Shown: positions 27,174 through 37,800 of the stretch, piece by piece
Layout of the letters: each line of letters opens with the position of its first letter
How positions within the stretch are numbered: the first letter of the stretch is position 1
Assembly: GCF_022952855.1 (NCBI RefSeq)
Contig: NZ_JALJDX010000208.1
Coordinates: 1 to 64,000, forward strand
Reading direction: 5' to 3'
Length of the DNA: 64,000 bases
DNA from: Pseudomonas sp. RGM2987
GTDB taxonomy: Bacteria; Pseudomonadota; Gammaproteobacteria; Pseudomonadales; Pseudomonadaceae
Notes under the pieces: generated by a model
Told to the model about the DNA's origin: nothing
Database searches by the model: none
Seen by the model: only the letters and a program-made list of their open reading frames with translations
Program-made: the position numbers and the translations under genes

Positions 27174-28184
27174 TTACAGCAACTCTTTTATCAACAACTC
27201 CGCCACCTGCACCGCATTGAGTGCCGCGCCCTTGCGCACGTTATCTGACGTCAGCCACATATTAAGTTCCGCCGGATCGTCGATGCCGCCGCGCACACGT
27301 CCCACGTAAACCACATCCTGGCCCACCGCATCGCCCACTGGCGTCGGGTAATCACCCGCCTCTACCAGCTCAATACCGGGCGCGGCTTCCAGGGCGGCAT
27401 TCACCTGGGCCAGGTCAACGGCCTTGGCAGACTGTACAGTCACGCTAAAGCTATCGCCGAAAAACACTGGAGCTTGAATGCAAGTCACTGAAATTTTTAA
27501 CAAAGGTTGATTCAACACCTGGCGCAACTCACGCACCAGGCGCTTTTCCAACTGCGTGTGGCCCTGCTCATCCGCCGGACCCACCTGGGCCAACAGGTTG
27601 AATGCCATCTGCCGATCGAAAAACTTCGGTTCCAATGGCCGGACGTTGAGCAGCTCGGCGGTCTGGCGTGCCAGTTCGCTCACAGCGACGCGGCCCTGGG
27701 CGGACACCGCGAGGCTGGCGGTCACGCTGATGCGCTGCAAGTCCAGGCAATCGCGCAGTGGTGCGAGTGCCACCGCCAGCGCCGTGGCCGAAGCGCTGGG
27801 ACTGCTGACCTGGAAGGGTTTTGCCAGACCGGCCAACACCTGGGCGTTGGCTTCCGGCACGATCTGCGGCGCCTGCTCCGGCGGCAAGGCGCCCGACAAA
27901 TCGATCAGCGCACAACCGGCGGCGCTGGCGCGCGGGGCGAAACTCAGGGACACCGCCGGGCCAGCGGCGAAGAACGCCAGTTGGACTTTGCTGAAGTCGA
28001 AGTCGTCGACCTCTCGCACCCGCACGTTTTTCTTGCGAAACATCACCGAGCTGCCTGCCGATTCGCTGCTGGCCAGCAGGTGCAGGTTGCCGATCGGGAA
28101 GTCCCGCTCTTCGAGAATCTGGACAAGGGCTTCGCCGACAGTACCGGTGGCGCCGATCACGGCAATATCAATGGACTGGCTCAT
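27174..28184 (-). CDS. usg: USG-1-type aspartate-semialdehyde dehydrogenase homologue
   Basis: A 336-residue protein with the Asd fold: NADP-binding IGATGTVGEAL at 10-20 and the C-terminal dimerisation region. The active-site Cys is missing: the Asn-Cys-x-x loop reads SPSASAT at 128-134. This matches the known USG-1 homologues lying next to asd/leuB in Pseudomonas, which are presumed not to be dehydrogenases. The start at ATG 28184 is where similarity to Asd begins. It is separated from asd by a terminator and a REP pair. Confidence 0.9.
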   Translation of the reverse strand: MSQSIDIAVIGATGTVGEALVQILEERDFPIGNLHLLASSESAGSSVMFRKKNVRVREVDDFDFSKVQLAFFAAGPAVSLSFAPRASAAGCALIDLSGALPPEQAPQIVPEANAQVLAGLAKPFQVSSPSASATALAVALAPLRDCLDLQRISVTASLAVSAQGRVAVSELARQTAELLNVRPLEPKFFDRQMAFNLLAQVGPADEQGHTQLEKRLVRELRQVLNQPLLKISVTCIQAPVFFGDSFSVTVQSAKAVDLAQVNAALEAAPGIELVEAGDYPTPVGDAVGQDVVYVGRVRGGIDDPAELNMWLTSDNVRKGAALNAVQVAELLIKELL

Positions 28185-28260
28185 GGGTCTACCTCGGGTA
28201 AAACGGGGGGAGCGGCACTTTACCGGGCGGTGGGCGGGCAAGCAATTGAACACAAGAGAA

Positions 28261-28358
28261 CCTGTGGCGAGGGAGCTTGCTCCCGCTCGGTTGCGCAGCA
28301 ACCGCTAGAGTTTTGGGCCTGCTTCGCAGCCCAGCGGGAGCAAGCTCCCTCGCCACAG
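28261..28358. repeat. REP pair, family B
   Basis: GTGGCGAGGGAGCTTGCTCCC and its inverted mate flank about 55 bases including GCGCAGCAAC and GCTTCGCAGC arms; between usg and asd. Confidence 0.85.
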
Positions 28359-28380
28359 AGAACCTCACCCAACCGAGATA

Positions 28381-28413
28381 AAAAAACCCGCACCTCTCAC
28401 AAGGCACGGGTTC
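28381..28413 (-). terminator. rho-independent terminator of asd
   Basis: On the minus strand AACCCGTGCC, 10-base loop, GGTGCGGGTT followed by TTTTT, 18 bases after the asd stop. Confidence 0.88.
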
Positions 28414-28431
28414 TTTCACAGCCGCATCGAA

Positions 28432-29544
28432 TCAACGCTCGAGCAGGATCCGCAGCATGCGGCGCAGCGGTTCGGCCGCGCCCCACAGCAACTGGTCGCC
28501 GACGGTGAAGGCGCCGACGAACTGCGAGCCCATGTTCAGTTTGCGCAGGCGGCCCACCGGCACGTTCAGGGTGCCGGTGACCTTGGTCGGGCTCAGCTCC
28601 TGCATGCTGATGTCGCGGTTGTTCGGCACCAGCTTGACCCAAGGGTTGTGCTGGCTGATCAGCCCCTCGATGTCGGCGATCGGCACGTCCTTGTTCAGCT
28701 TGATGGTCAGCGCCTGGCTATGGCAGCGCATGGCGCCGATGCGCACGCAGATGCCGTCCACCGGGATCGGGCTCTTGAAGCGACCCAGGATCTTGTTGGT
28801 TTCGGCCTGGGCCTTCCACTCTTCACGGCTCTGGCCGTTCGGCAGCTCTTTGTCGATCCATGGGATCAGGCTGCCGGCCAGCGGCACACCGAAGTTCTCG
28901 GTCGGGTACGCATCGCTGCGCATCGCTTCGGCAACCTTGCGGTCGATGTCCAGGATGGCGCTGGCCGGGTTGGCCAGGTCATCGGCGACGGCAGCGTGGG
29001 TCGCGCCCATCTGCTTGATCAGCTCACGCATGTTCTGCGCGCCGGCGCCCGATGCCGCCTGGTAGGTCATGGCACTCATCCACTCCACCAGGCCGGCTTC
29101 GAACAGCCCGCCCAAGCCCATCAGCATCAGGCTGACGGTGCAGTTGCCACCGATGTAGTTCTTGGTGCCCGCATCCAGCTGCTGGTCGATGACCTTACGG
29201 TTCACCGGATCGAGGATGATCACCGCGTCGTCCTGCATCCGCAGGCTGGAAGCGGCGTCGATCCAGTAGCCCTGCCAGCCGGCTTCACGCAGCTTGGGGA
29301 AGACTTCGCTGGTGTAGTCGCCACCCTGGCAGGTCAGGATCACGTCAAGGGTCTTGAGCTCGTCGATGCTGTAGGCATCCTTGAGCGCACCGGTGTCCTT
29401 GCCCACGGACGGGCCTTGGCCACCGACATTGGAAGTGGTGAAGAACACCGGTTCAATGAGATCGAAATCCTGCTCTTCCAGCATTCGCTGCATGAGCACG
29501 GAACCGACCATGCCGCGCCAACCGATCAGACCTACACGTTTCAT
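28432..29544 (-). CDS. asd: aspartate-semialdehyde dehydrogenase
   Basis: A 370-residue enzyme reducing aspartyl phosphate to the semialdehyde, the branch point to Lys/DAP, Met and Thr. NADP motif GWRGMVGS at 8-15, active-site GGNCT with Cys135, and the conserved [16 protein letters not shown] with the acid/base His in the second half. Length matches the gammaproteobacterial type. A terminator-like hairpin separates it from leuB. Confidence 0.97.
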   Translation of the reverse strand: MKRVGLIGWRGMVGSVLMQRMLEEQDFDLIEPVFFTTSNVGGQGPSVGKDTGALKDAYSIDELKTLDVILTCQGGDYTSEVFPKLREAGWQGYWIDAASSLRMQDDAVIILDPVNRKVIDQQLDAGTKNYIGGNCTVSLMLMGLGGLFEAGLVEWMSAMTYQAASGAGAQNMRELIKQMGATHAAVADDLANPASAILDIDRKVAEAMRSDAYPTENFGVPLAGSLIPWIDKELPNGQSREEWKAQAETNKILGRFKSPIPVDGICVRIGAMRCHSQALTIKLNKDVPIADIEGLISQHNPWVKLVPNNRDISMQELSPTKVTGTLNVPVGRLRKLNMGSQFVGAFTVGDQLLWGAAEPLRRMLRILLER

Positions 29545-29561
29545 CGCAACTACACCTATAC

Positions 29562-29593
29562 AAAAGTGGGCCACCGTCGAAGCGGTGGGCCCG
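29562..29593 (-). terminator. terminator-like hairpin after leuB
   Basis: On the minus strand GGGCCCACCG, CTTCGA loop, CGGTGGCCC, then ACTTTTG; overlaps the spacer between leuB and asd. Confidence 0.75.
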
Positions 29594-29598
29594 AGAGA

Positions 29599-30681
29599 TT
29601 ACAGATTCCGCAGCGCGGCGACTACTGCGTCGCCCATTTGCTGGGTACCGACTTTGGTACAACCGGCCGACCAGATGTCGCCCGTGCGCAAGCCCTGGTC
29701 CAACACCACGCTGACCGCCTGCTCGATGGCATCGGCGGCGTCCGTGAGGTTGAAGCTGTAGCGCAGCATCATCGACACCGACAAGATGGTCGCCAGCGGG
29801 TTGGCAATACCCTGCCCCGCGATGTCCGGCGCCGAACCGTGGCACGGCTCGTACATACCCTTGTTGTGGGTGTCCAGGGAGGCCGACGGCAGCATGCCGA
29901 TGGAGCCGGTGAGCATCGACGCCTGGTCTGACAGGATGTCGCCAAACAGGTTATCGGTGACGATCACATCGAACTGCTTCGGCGCACGCACCAGTTGCAT
30001 GGCAGCGTTGTCGACGTACATGTGGCTGAGTTCGACGTCCGGGTAATCCTTGGCCACCTGCTCGACCACTTCACGCCACAGTTGGCTGGAAGCAAGCACG
30101 TTGGCCTTGTCCACCGAGCACAGCTTCTTGCCACGCACCCGCGCCATGTCGAAACCGACCCGGGCGATCCGGCGGATTTCGCTTTCGCTGTACGGCAGGG
30201 TGTCGTAGGCCTGGCGCTCGCCGTTTTCCAGCTCGCGAGTGCCACGCGGAGCGCCGAAGTAGATACCGCCGGTCAGCTCACGGACGATCAGGATGTCCAG
30301 GCCGGAGACGATTTCCGGTTTCAGGCTCGAAGCGTCGGCCAGTTGCGGATAAAGGATCGCCGGCCGCAGGTTGCCGAACAGGCCCAGTTGCGCGCGAATC
30401 TTCAGCAGGCCGCGCTCAGGGCGGATGTCCCGCTCGATCTTGTCCCATTTCGGGCCGCCCACGGCTCCCAGCAGCACCGCATCGGCGGCGCGGGCGCGGT
30501 CCAGGGTTTCGTCGGCCAGGGGCACGCCGTGTTTGTCGATGGCGGCGCCGCCGATCACGTCATGGCTGAGTTCGAAGCCCAGGCCATATTTGTCATTGGC
30601 CAGCTCCAGGACCTTGACCGCTTCGGCCATGATTTCCGGGCCAATACCGTCGCCTGGGAGAATCAGAATCTGCTTGCTCAT
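29599..30681 (-). CDS. leuB: 3-isopropylmalate dehydrogenase
   Basis: A 360-residue NAD-dependent beta-decarboxylating dehydrogenase, the third step of leucine synthesis. GDGIGPEI near the start, [11 protein letters not shown] with the substrate arginine, and [10 protein letters not shown] near 245 are conserved. Start at ATG 30681 ([12 protein letters not shown]). It is separated from leuCD by a methyltransferase gene. Confidence 0.97.
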   Translation of the reverse strand: MSKQILILPGDGIGPEIMAEAVKVLELANDKYGLGFELSHDVIGGAAIDKHGVPLADETLDRARAADAVLLGAVGGPKWDKIERDIRPERGLLKIRAQLGLFGNLRPAILYPQLADASSLKPEIVSGLDILIVRELTGGIYFGAPRGTRELENGERQAYDTLPYSESEIRRIARVGFDMARVRGKKLCSVDKANVLASSQLWREVVEQVAKDYPDVELSHMYVDNAAMQLVRAPKQFDVIVTDNLFGDILSDQASMLTGSIGMLPSASLDTHNKGMYEPCHGSAPDIAGQGIANPLATILSVSMMLRYSFNLTDAADAIEQAVSVVLDQGLRTGDIWSAGCTKVGTQQMGDAVVAALRNL

Positions 30682-30731
30682 GCTTTCCTCGTTTGTTCTA
30701 TCGGTGCGTCCTGGACGCACCCGGAAAAATG

Positions 30732-31496
30732 CTATCGCTCGGCCCACAGCACCAGTACATCTGTACTGAACGAACCATCGGCCTCAATCTCAAAATATTC
30801 GCGCACTTCATCGCCCATCGAGCGTTGCAGCTCGAGAATCGCCCCCCGCATCACCTCGGGGGTGCGCATGCGCTCGACCCAGGACTGGTATTCCAGCCGC
30901 AGGCGCTGGCGCGTGATGCTGCGGGTGTACAGCCCTGCCTCGCTGACGTGGCGCAACCACTCGGCGGCCGAATAATCGCGCACGTGACTGGTGTCGCGCA
31001 GCACCTCGATGCTTTGCAGGTAGGTGTCCAGCAACGGCGTGCCCGGGGACAGGATATCAATGAACGCCATCACCCCACCCGGCTTGAGCACGCGGCGCAC
31101 TTCGCGCAACGCCAGGTTCAAGTCGCTCCAATGATGCGCCGAATAGCGGCTGAACACGAAATCGAACTCGCCATCGGCGAACGGCAGGCGCTCGGCGGCA
31201 CCGCACACCGTGGTGATGTTGCCCAGGCCACGCTCCGTTGCCGCCGCAGCCACGACGTCGAGCATCTGCTGGGACAGGTCGTAAGCCACGACCTCCCCGG
31301 CCAGGGGCGCGACGTGAAAACTCACATGCCCGGCACCGCAGCCGAGGTCCAGCACGCGGGCGCCGGCATGACCGGCAAGCTCAGCCTGTAGCAGCGCGAA
31401 CTCAGCGCCCTGGGCGTGCACGGCACTGCTCAGGTAGGCCGAGGCCTGTTCACCGAATTGCTTTTGTACGACTTGACTGTGGGCGGTGCTGGTCAT
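30732..31496 (-). CDS. class I SAM-dependent methyltransferase
   Basis: A 254-residue UbiE/BioC-like methyltransferase: SAM-binding [14 protein letters not shown] near 48-61, acidic loop [11 protein letters not shown], and post-motif [13 protein letters not shown]. No target domain identifies the substrate. It sits between leuD and leuB in the leu cluster, a placement common in fluorescent pseudomonads but without a known link to leucine synthesis. ATG 31496 was chosen because the upstream frame runs through a REP. Confidence 0.85.
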   Translation of the reverse strand: MTSTAHSQVVQKQFGEQASAYLSSAVHAQGAEFALLQAELAGHAGARVLDLGCGAGHVSFHVAPLAGEVVAYDLSQQMLDVVAAAATERGLGNITTVCGAAERLPFADGEFDFVFSRYSAHHWSDLNLALREVRRVLKPGGVMAFIDILSPGTPLLDTYLQSIEVLRDTSHVRDYSAAEWLRHVSEAGLYTRSITRQRLRLEYQSWVERMRTPEVMRGAILELQRSMGDEVREYFEIEADGSFSTDVLVLWAER

Positions 31497-31537
31497 GGGA
31501 TTTCCTTTTGGGGTGTGGCCTTGTTGTGTCAGTACTG

Positions 31538-31620
31538 CCGCCTTCGCGAGCAAGCCCGCTCCCACATTGGATCAGCGGTGCTCACAAAACCCTGTGGGAG
31601 CGGGCTTGCCCGCGAAGAGG
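31538..31620. repeat. REP pair (REPIN), family A
   Basis: Inverted pair filling the leuD-methyltransferase gap; the right copy has CTTGCCCGCGAA, a variant core. Confidence 0.85.
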
Positions 31621-31650
31621 CCGGCACTACTCACACCAATCTCAGGTCAA

Positions 31651-32295
31651 TCAAGCGTCGCGAAACAACCAAGGCTGGCTCGCCCGATGCTTGGCTTCAA
31701 ACGCCGCGATTGCCTCGCCGTCCTGCAACGTCAGGCCAATGTCGTCCAGGCCATTGAGCAGGCAATGCTTGCGGAACGCATCAATCTCGAACCCCAGCAC
31801 CTTGCCGTCGGGACGGGTCACGGTCTGCGCCGCGAGGTCGATCTGCAACTGGTAGCCCGGGTTGGCCTCGACCTGCTGGAACAGCTCGTCCACTTCAGCG
31901 TCGCTGAGGATGATCGGCAGCAAGCCGTTCTTGAAGCTGTTGTTGAAGAAGATGTCGGCGTAGCTCGGCGCGATGATGCTGCGAAAACCGTACTCTTCCA
32001 GCGCCCATGGCGCGTGCTCGCGGCTCGAACCGCAGCCGAAGTTCTCGCGGGCGAGCAACACGCTGGCACCCTGGTAGCGCTCGGCGTTGAGTACGAAATC
32101 CTTGTTCAGCGGGCGCCTGGAGTTGTCCTGGTACGGCTGACCGACATCCAGGTAACGCCATTCGTCGAACAGGTTCGGGCCGAAGCCGGTGCGCTTGATG
32201 GATTTCAAGAACTGCTTGGGAATGATCTGGTCGGTGTCGACGTTGGCACGATCCAAAGGCGCGACAAGACCGGTGTGCTGGGTAAAAGCTTTCAT
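31651..32295 (-). CDS. leuD: 3-isopropylmalate dehydratase small subunit
   Basis: A 214-residue swivelling domain that completes the LeuC active site. Conserved [17 protein letters not shown] near the start and [16 protein letters not shown] near 80 are present. It follows leuC by 11 bases, so the two are co-transcribed. Confidence 0.97.
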   Translation of the reverse strand: MKAFTQHTGLVAPLDRANVDTDQIIPKQFLKSIKRTGFGPNLFDEWRYLDVGQPYQDNSRRPLNKDFVLNAERYQGASVLLARENFGCGSSREHAPWALEEYGFRSIIAPSYADIFFNNSFKNGLLPIILSDAEVDELFQQVEANPGYQLQIDLAAQTVTRPDGKVLGFEIDAFRKHCLLNGLDDIGLTLQDGEAIAAFEAKHRASQPWLFRDA

Positions 32296-32306
32296 GCTGC
32301 GCTCCT

Positions 32307-33725
32307 TCAGATCAATTCGCGGACGTCGACGAAACGGCCGTTGACAGCTGCCGCCGCGGCCATGGCCGGGCTCACCAGGTGCGTACGGCCACCGGCGCCT
32401 TGACGGCCTTCGAAGTTACGGTTGGAGGTGGAAGCACAATGCTCGCCCGACTCCAGGCGGTCCGGGTTCATCGCCAGGCACATCGAGCAGCCTGGTTCGC
32501 GCCATTCGAAACCGGCTTCGAGGAAAATCTTGTCCAGCCCTTCCGCTTCCGCCTGGGCCTTCACCAGCCCCGAGCCCGGCACCACGATGGCCTGCTTGAT
32601 GGTCGAGGCCACCTTGCGGCCCTTGGCAATCACCGCAGCGGCGCGCAGGTCTTCGATCCGCGAGTTGGTGCAGGAACCAATGAACACGCGATCGAGCTGG
32701 ATATCGGTGATCGCCTGGTTAGCGCTCAAGCCCATGTATTTCAAGGCACGGACGATGGAGTCGCGCTTGACCAGGTCCATTTCCTTGGCCGGATCGGGTA
32801 CGTTCTGGTCCACCGCCAATACCATCTCAGGCGATGTGCCCCAGCTGACTTGCGGCTTGATCTGCGCGGCGTCGAGCTCAACCACTGTGTCGAACTTCGC
32901 GTCGGCATCAGACACCAGGTCTTTCCAGGCTTCAACCGCCATATCCCATTCGGCGCCTTTGGGGGCGAACGGGCGGCCTTTGACGTAGGCCACGGTTTTT
33001 TCATCGGCGGCCACCAGCCCGACGCGGGCACCGGCCTCGATGGACATGTTGCAGATGGTCATGCGGCCTTCGACGGACAAGTCGCGAATCGCGCTGCCGG
33101 CGAACTCAATGGCATGGCCGTTACCACCGGCGGTGCCGATCTTGCCGATCACGGCCAGGACGATGTCCTTGGCGGTCACGCCGAACGGCAACTGGCCTTC
33201 GACGCGCACCAGCATGTTCTTCATTTTCTTGGCAACCAGGCACTGGGTGGCGAGCACATGCTCGACCTCGGATGTGCCAATGCCATGGGCCAGGGCCCCG
33301 AAAGCACCGTGGGTCGAGGTGTGGGAGTCGCCGCAGACCACGGTCATGCCGGGCAAGGTCGCACCCTGCTCCGGGCCGATCACATGGACGATGCCCTGGC
33401 GCACGTCATTCATTTTGAATTCGACGATGCCGTACTCGTCACAGTTATCGTCGAGGGTCTGAACCTGCAAACGAGAAACCTGGTCGGCAATGGCTTCGAT
33501 GCCGCCCTTGCGCTCCGGGGTGGTCGGTACGTTGTGGTCCGGGGTCGCGATGTTGGCATCGATGCGCCATGGCTTGCGCCCGGCCAGGCGCAGGCCTTCG
33601 AAGGCTTGCGGCGAAGTCACTTCGTGGATGATGTGACGGTCGATGTAGATCAGCGCGGAGCCATCGTCGCGCTGCTTGACCAAATGCGAATCCCAGAGCT
33701 TGTCGTAGAGCGTTTTGCCGGCCAT
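32307..33725 (-). CDS. leuC: 3-isopropylmalate dehydratase large subunit
   Basis: A 472-residue aconitase-family subunit with a 4Fe-4S cluster; converts 2- to 3-isopropylmalate with LeuD. The cluster cysteines are visible in FIGSCTNSR and [25 protein letters not shown] is conserved. Start at ATG 33725 ([11 protein letters not shown]); five extra upstream codons are unlikely. A LysR gene diverges from it across 154 bases. Confidence 0.97.
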   Translation of the reverse strand: MAGKTLYDKLWDSHLVKQRDDGSALIYIDRHIIHEVTSPQAFEGLRLAGRKPWRIDANIATPDHNVPTTPERKGGIEAIADQVSRLQVQTLDDNCDEYGIVEFKMNDVRQGIVHVIGPEQGATLPGMTVVCGDSHTSTHGAFGALAHGIGTSEVEHVLATQCLVAKKMKNMLVRVEGQLPFGVTAKDIVLAVIGKIGTAGGNGHAIEFAGSAIRDLSVEGRMTICNMSIEAGARVGLVAADEKTVAYVKGRPFAPKGAEWDMAVEAWKDLVSDADAKFDTVVELDAAQIKPQVSWGTSPEMVLAVDQNVPDPAKEMDLVKRDSIVRALKYMGLSANQAITDIQLDRVFIGSCTNSRIEDLRAAAVIAKGRKVASTIKQAIVVPGSGLVKAQAEAEGLDKIFLEAGFEWREPGCSMCLAMNPDRLESGEHCASTSNRNFEGRQGAGGRTHLVSPAMAAAAAVNGRFVDVRELI

Positions 33726-33879
33726 CAGACGGTTCCTCATCAGCTTGTTTCTATGCCCTGGGTCTTGAATTCAATAACCCCTTGGCTTGTGAGGCTGAAT
33801 GCTATGGGGTTACATTAAATAACTCAAATTCATATTTTTCATGCTTTGCATAACCAACTGGAATTCGAACGGAATCGCC
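33726..33879. promoter_or_regulatory. divergent control region of leuC and the LysR gene
   Basis: An AT-rich 154-base gap in an otherwise GC-rich setting, with near-palindromic patches around 33812-33842 (ATTAAATAACTCAAATTCAT). LysR proteins usually bind T-N11-A palindromes in such gaps and regulate the neighbour; the exact site is not fixed from sequence alone. Confidence 0.5.
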
Positions 33880-34770
33880 ATGGACCTCGCCAATCTCAAC
33901 GCTTTCATTGCCATCGCCGAGACCGGCAGTTTCTCGGGTGCCGGGGAACGTTTGCACCTGACGCAGCCGGCCATCAGCAAGCGGATTGCCGGGCTTGAAC
34001 AGCAGCTCAAGGTGCGCCTGTTCGACCGCCTGGGTCGTGAGGTGGGCTTGACCGAGGCCGGCCGGGCCCTGCTGCCACGGGCCTATCAGATTCTCAACGT
34101 GCTGGACGATACCCGCCGCGCCCTGACCAACCTGACCGGCGAAGTGACCGGCCGACTGACCCTCGCCACCAGCCACCACATCGGCCTGCACCGCCTGCCG
34201 CCTTTATTAAGGGAATTCACCCGCCGCTACCCACAGGTCGCACTGGATATCCAGTTCCTGGATTCGGAAGTGGCCTACGAGGAAATCCTCCATGGCCGGG
34301 CGGAACTGGCGGTCATCACGCTCGCCCCCGAGCCGCACACGCTGGTGCGCGCCACGCCGGTATGGGACGACCCGCTGGATTTCGTGGTGGCCCCGGAGCA
34401 CGTGCTGCTGGAAAACGGCGCGGTCAGCCTGGCGGACATCGCCCTGCATCCGGCGGTGTTCCCCGGCGGCAACACCTTCACCCATCACATCGTGCAGCGA
34501 CTGTTCGAGGCCCAGGGCCTGACGCCCAACATCGCCATGAGCACGAATTATCTGGAAACCATAAAGATGATGGTCTCCATCGGCCTGGCCTGGAGCGTTT
34601 TGCCGCGCACCATGCTCGACGAACAGGTGGCGCGCATTCCTTTGCCAGGCATACAGCTCAGTCGCCAGCTAGGCTATATCTTGCATACCGAACGGACGCT
34701 TTCGAATGCTGCACGGGCTTTCATGGCCTTACTGGATGCACAAATCGATCTGCCAGGGACAACGGCATAG
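33880..34770 (+). CDS. LysR-type transcriptional regulator
   Basis: A 296-residue regulator with a typical winged HTH (LNAFIAIAETGSFSGAGERLHLTQPAISKRIAGLEQQL in two parts, residues 4-42) and a periplasmic-binding-like effector domain. It is divergent from leuC, so it probably controls leuCD. Start at ATG 33880, where family similarity begins; the effector (perhaps a leucine-pathway intermediate) is inferred only from position. Confidence 0.9.
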   Translation: MDLANLNAFIAIAETGSFSGAGERLHLTQPAISKRIAGLEQQLKVRLFDRLGREVGLTEAGRALLPRAYQILNVLDDTRRALTNLTGEVTGRLTLATSHHIGLHRLPPLLREFTRRYPQVALDIQFLDSEVAYEEILHGRAELAVITLAPEPHTLVRATPVWDDPLDFVVAPEHVLLENGAVSLADIALHPAVFPGGNTFTHHIVQRLFEAQGLTPNIAMSTNYLETIKMMVSIGLAWSVLPRTMLDEQVARIPLPGIQLSRQLGYILHTERTLSNAARAFMALLDAQIDLPGTTA

Positions 34771-34839
34771 GTTGTGCTACTCCTATAGAGCCGCACTGCC
34801 CGTGCCTAACGCCCCAACCTGCTCAAGGCCCGCTATACA

Positions 34840-37800
34840 ATGCCCAATCCCGCTGACCACATCCCACCCCTGCCGCGTATCCAGGCGCTTGACCCGAAAC
34901 GGTCCGAGCAAAGCTGGGACAGTGCGCCGCAGTTGCTGGCCGCCCTGAACGGCGCGCGACTGGGAGCCTGGTCATGGGACATCGAGACCGGGCAAATCAG
35001 TTGGTCCCGAGGCACCCAGGCGCTGTTCGGATTCGACCCGCGCCAGCCGCTGCCCACCGATGTCGACTACCTGGACCTGCTGCTGCCCGAGGACCGGGCG
35101 AGGGCCATCCGCGCCTTCCATGCGGCGGTTGCCGGCGCACCGTTGGAACAGGCGATGCATCACCGCATCGTCTGGCCCGATGGCAGCCTGCACTGGCTGG
35201 AAATCAACGGCAGCGTGTTACCCGACAAGCACGGCCGCCCGCGCATGATCGGCGTGATCCGCGAGATCACCCACCAGCGCGAGCGCGAACAGGCCCTGCG
35301 CAGTTCGGAAAAGCGCTTCGCGACGCTGTTTCATCTTTGCCCGAACATGGTCTTGCTGACCCGCCAGGAAGATGGGCTGATCATCGAAGCCAACAAATAT
35401 TTCGAAAGCCTGTTTGGCTGGCCGTTGCACGACATCATCGGCCGCACGACGCTGGAACTGGGCCTGTGGGTGCAACCTTCGCAGCGGGCAAAACTGCTCG
35501 AAGCGATCCAGGCCAAAGGCGAACTGGCAAGCATGGAGGTGCAATTGCGGGCCAGTAACGAGCTGGTTCACACCGGTCTTCTCAGCGCGCAGAAGGTCGA
35601 AATCGAAGGCCAGCCCTACTTGCTCAGTACCTTCCTCGACACCACCGAGCGCAAACAGGCCGAACAGGCGCTCAAGGACAGCCAGGAACGCCTCGACCTG
35701 GCCCTCGATTCGGCGCAATTGGGTACATGGGACTGGCACATCCCCAGCGGCATGCTCTACGGCTCGGCCCGGGCCGCGCAGCTCCATGGCCTGGAACCCA
35801 AGCCATTCCATGAATCGTTCGACGCGTTTTTCGACGGCGTGCCCACCGAAGAACGCAACAACATGCGTAACGCCTATCGCAGCCTGCGCGAAGGCCCGGC
35901 CGGCAACTACCAACTGACCTACCGCGTGCAACTGCCGGACGGCAGCTCGCGCTACCTGGAAAGCCGTGCCCGGCTCTATCGCAACGACGACGGCAGCCCG
36001 TTGCGCATGGCCGGGACGCTGCTGGACATCACCGACCAGGTCGAACGCGAACAGAGCCTGGCGGCGTCGGAAGAAAAATTCGCCACGCTGTTTCATGTCA
36101 GCCCGGATCCGATTTGCGTCACCCACCAGGACACTGGGCGATTCCTTGAGATCAACTCCAGTTTCAGCCAGACCTTCGGCTGGGTCGCCAGTGACGTAAT
36201 CGACCGTACCGCCGATGAAATTGGGCTCTGGGATGCCCCGGGCAGCAGCCTGCAACGCATTGAACGAGTGATCCGCGAGCAGTCCCTGAACAACGTCGCC
36301 ATCGTCGTCCATCACAAGAACGGTCAACCGCTGACCTGCGTGATCTCCAGCCGGCAGATCAACGTCGGTAATCAACCGTGCATCGTCACCACCCTGCGGG
36401 ACATCACCCAACAGCAGCGCTCCGAAGCGGCGCTCAAGGCCAGCGAAGAGAAATTCGCCAAGGCGTTCCACTCAAGTCCCGACGCCATCACCATCACCGA
36501 AAGGGAAAGCGGCCGCTACCTGGAGGTCAACGATGGGTTCTGCCGCCTGACCGGCTACCGTGCCGACGAGGTGGTTGGCCACACGGTCTATGAGGTCGGC
36601 ATCTGGGCCGAAGAAAAACAGCGCAATAGCCTGCTGACCGAGCTGCAACTCAAGGGCCGCGTGCATCATCAGGAGATGCTCGGGCGCAACAAACGTGGAG
36701 AAATCCTCACCGTGGAGGTGTCGGTCGAGCCCATCACGCTCAACGAAACCGCCTGCCTGCTGCTGACCGCCCGGGACGTGAGCCTGCTGCGCAACGCCGA
36801 AGCCCAGATCCGCCACCTCGCCTATCACGATCCACTGACCAACCTGCCCAACCGGGCGCTGCTGATGGACCGGCTGAGCCAGCAGATCGCCCTGCTCAAG
36901 CGCCACAACTTACGCGGCGCCCTGCTGTTCCTTGACCTGGACCACTTCAAGCACATCAATGACTCCCTGGGTCATCCGGTGGGTGACACGGTGCTGAAGA
37001 TCATCACCGCGCGCCTGGAGGCCAGCGTACGCCTGGAAGACACCGTGGCGCGGCTGGGCGGCGACGAATTCGTGGTGCTGCTCAGCGGCCTGGAAGGCAG
37101 CCGCGCCGTCGTCAGCGAACAAGTGCAGAACCTGGCCGATACATTGCGCGAACTGCTTTCAGAGCCCATGTCCCTGGATGGTCAACGGTTGCAAGTCACG
37201 CCGAGCATCGGCATGGCGCTGATTCCCGATCATGGCTCGACCCCGGCCGACCTGCTCAAGCGCGCCGACATCGCGCTGTACCGTGCCAAGGATTCGGGGC
37301 GCAACACCTCACAGATGTTCCACGCCACCATGCAAAAAGCCGCCAGCGAACGGCTGCGCATGGAAACGGACCTGCGCCAGGCCTTGGCCCGTGGCGAGTT
37401 CAGCTTGCATTTCCAACCCCAGGTCGATGCCCGGAACAATCGCATCATTGGCGCCGAGGCCCTGGTTCGCTGGCATCACCCGGAACTGGGCGCCCAATCG
37501 CCTAACGAATTCATCAAGGTGCTGGAAGACAGCGGACTGATCCTGGAAGTGGGCACCTGGATCCTCGATGAAGCCTGCGACGGCTTCAAGCAACTGATCG
37601 CCAAAGGCAAGGTCGACCCGCGGCAGTTCAGCCTGTGTGTAAACATCAGTCCGCGCCAATTTCGCCAGAGCGACTTTGTCGAGCGCATCGAAAACAGCCT
37701 CGCCTCCCACGGTCTGCCCTGTTCCATGCTGAAGCTGGAAATTACCGAAGGCATCGTGATCCAGAACCTGGACGACACCATCGGCAAAATGCGCCGACTC

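Noticed and set aside
28648..29931. 427-codon open frame on the plus strand over asd and leuB
   Set aside because: Crosses two convincing genes and a terminator hairpin; an artefact of GC skew.
32379..33818. 479-codon open frame on the plus strand over leuC
   Set aside because: Antisense to leuC, which has all its Fe-S cluster motifs.
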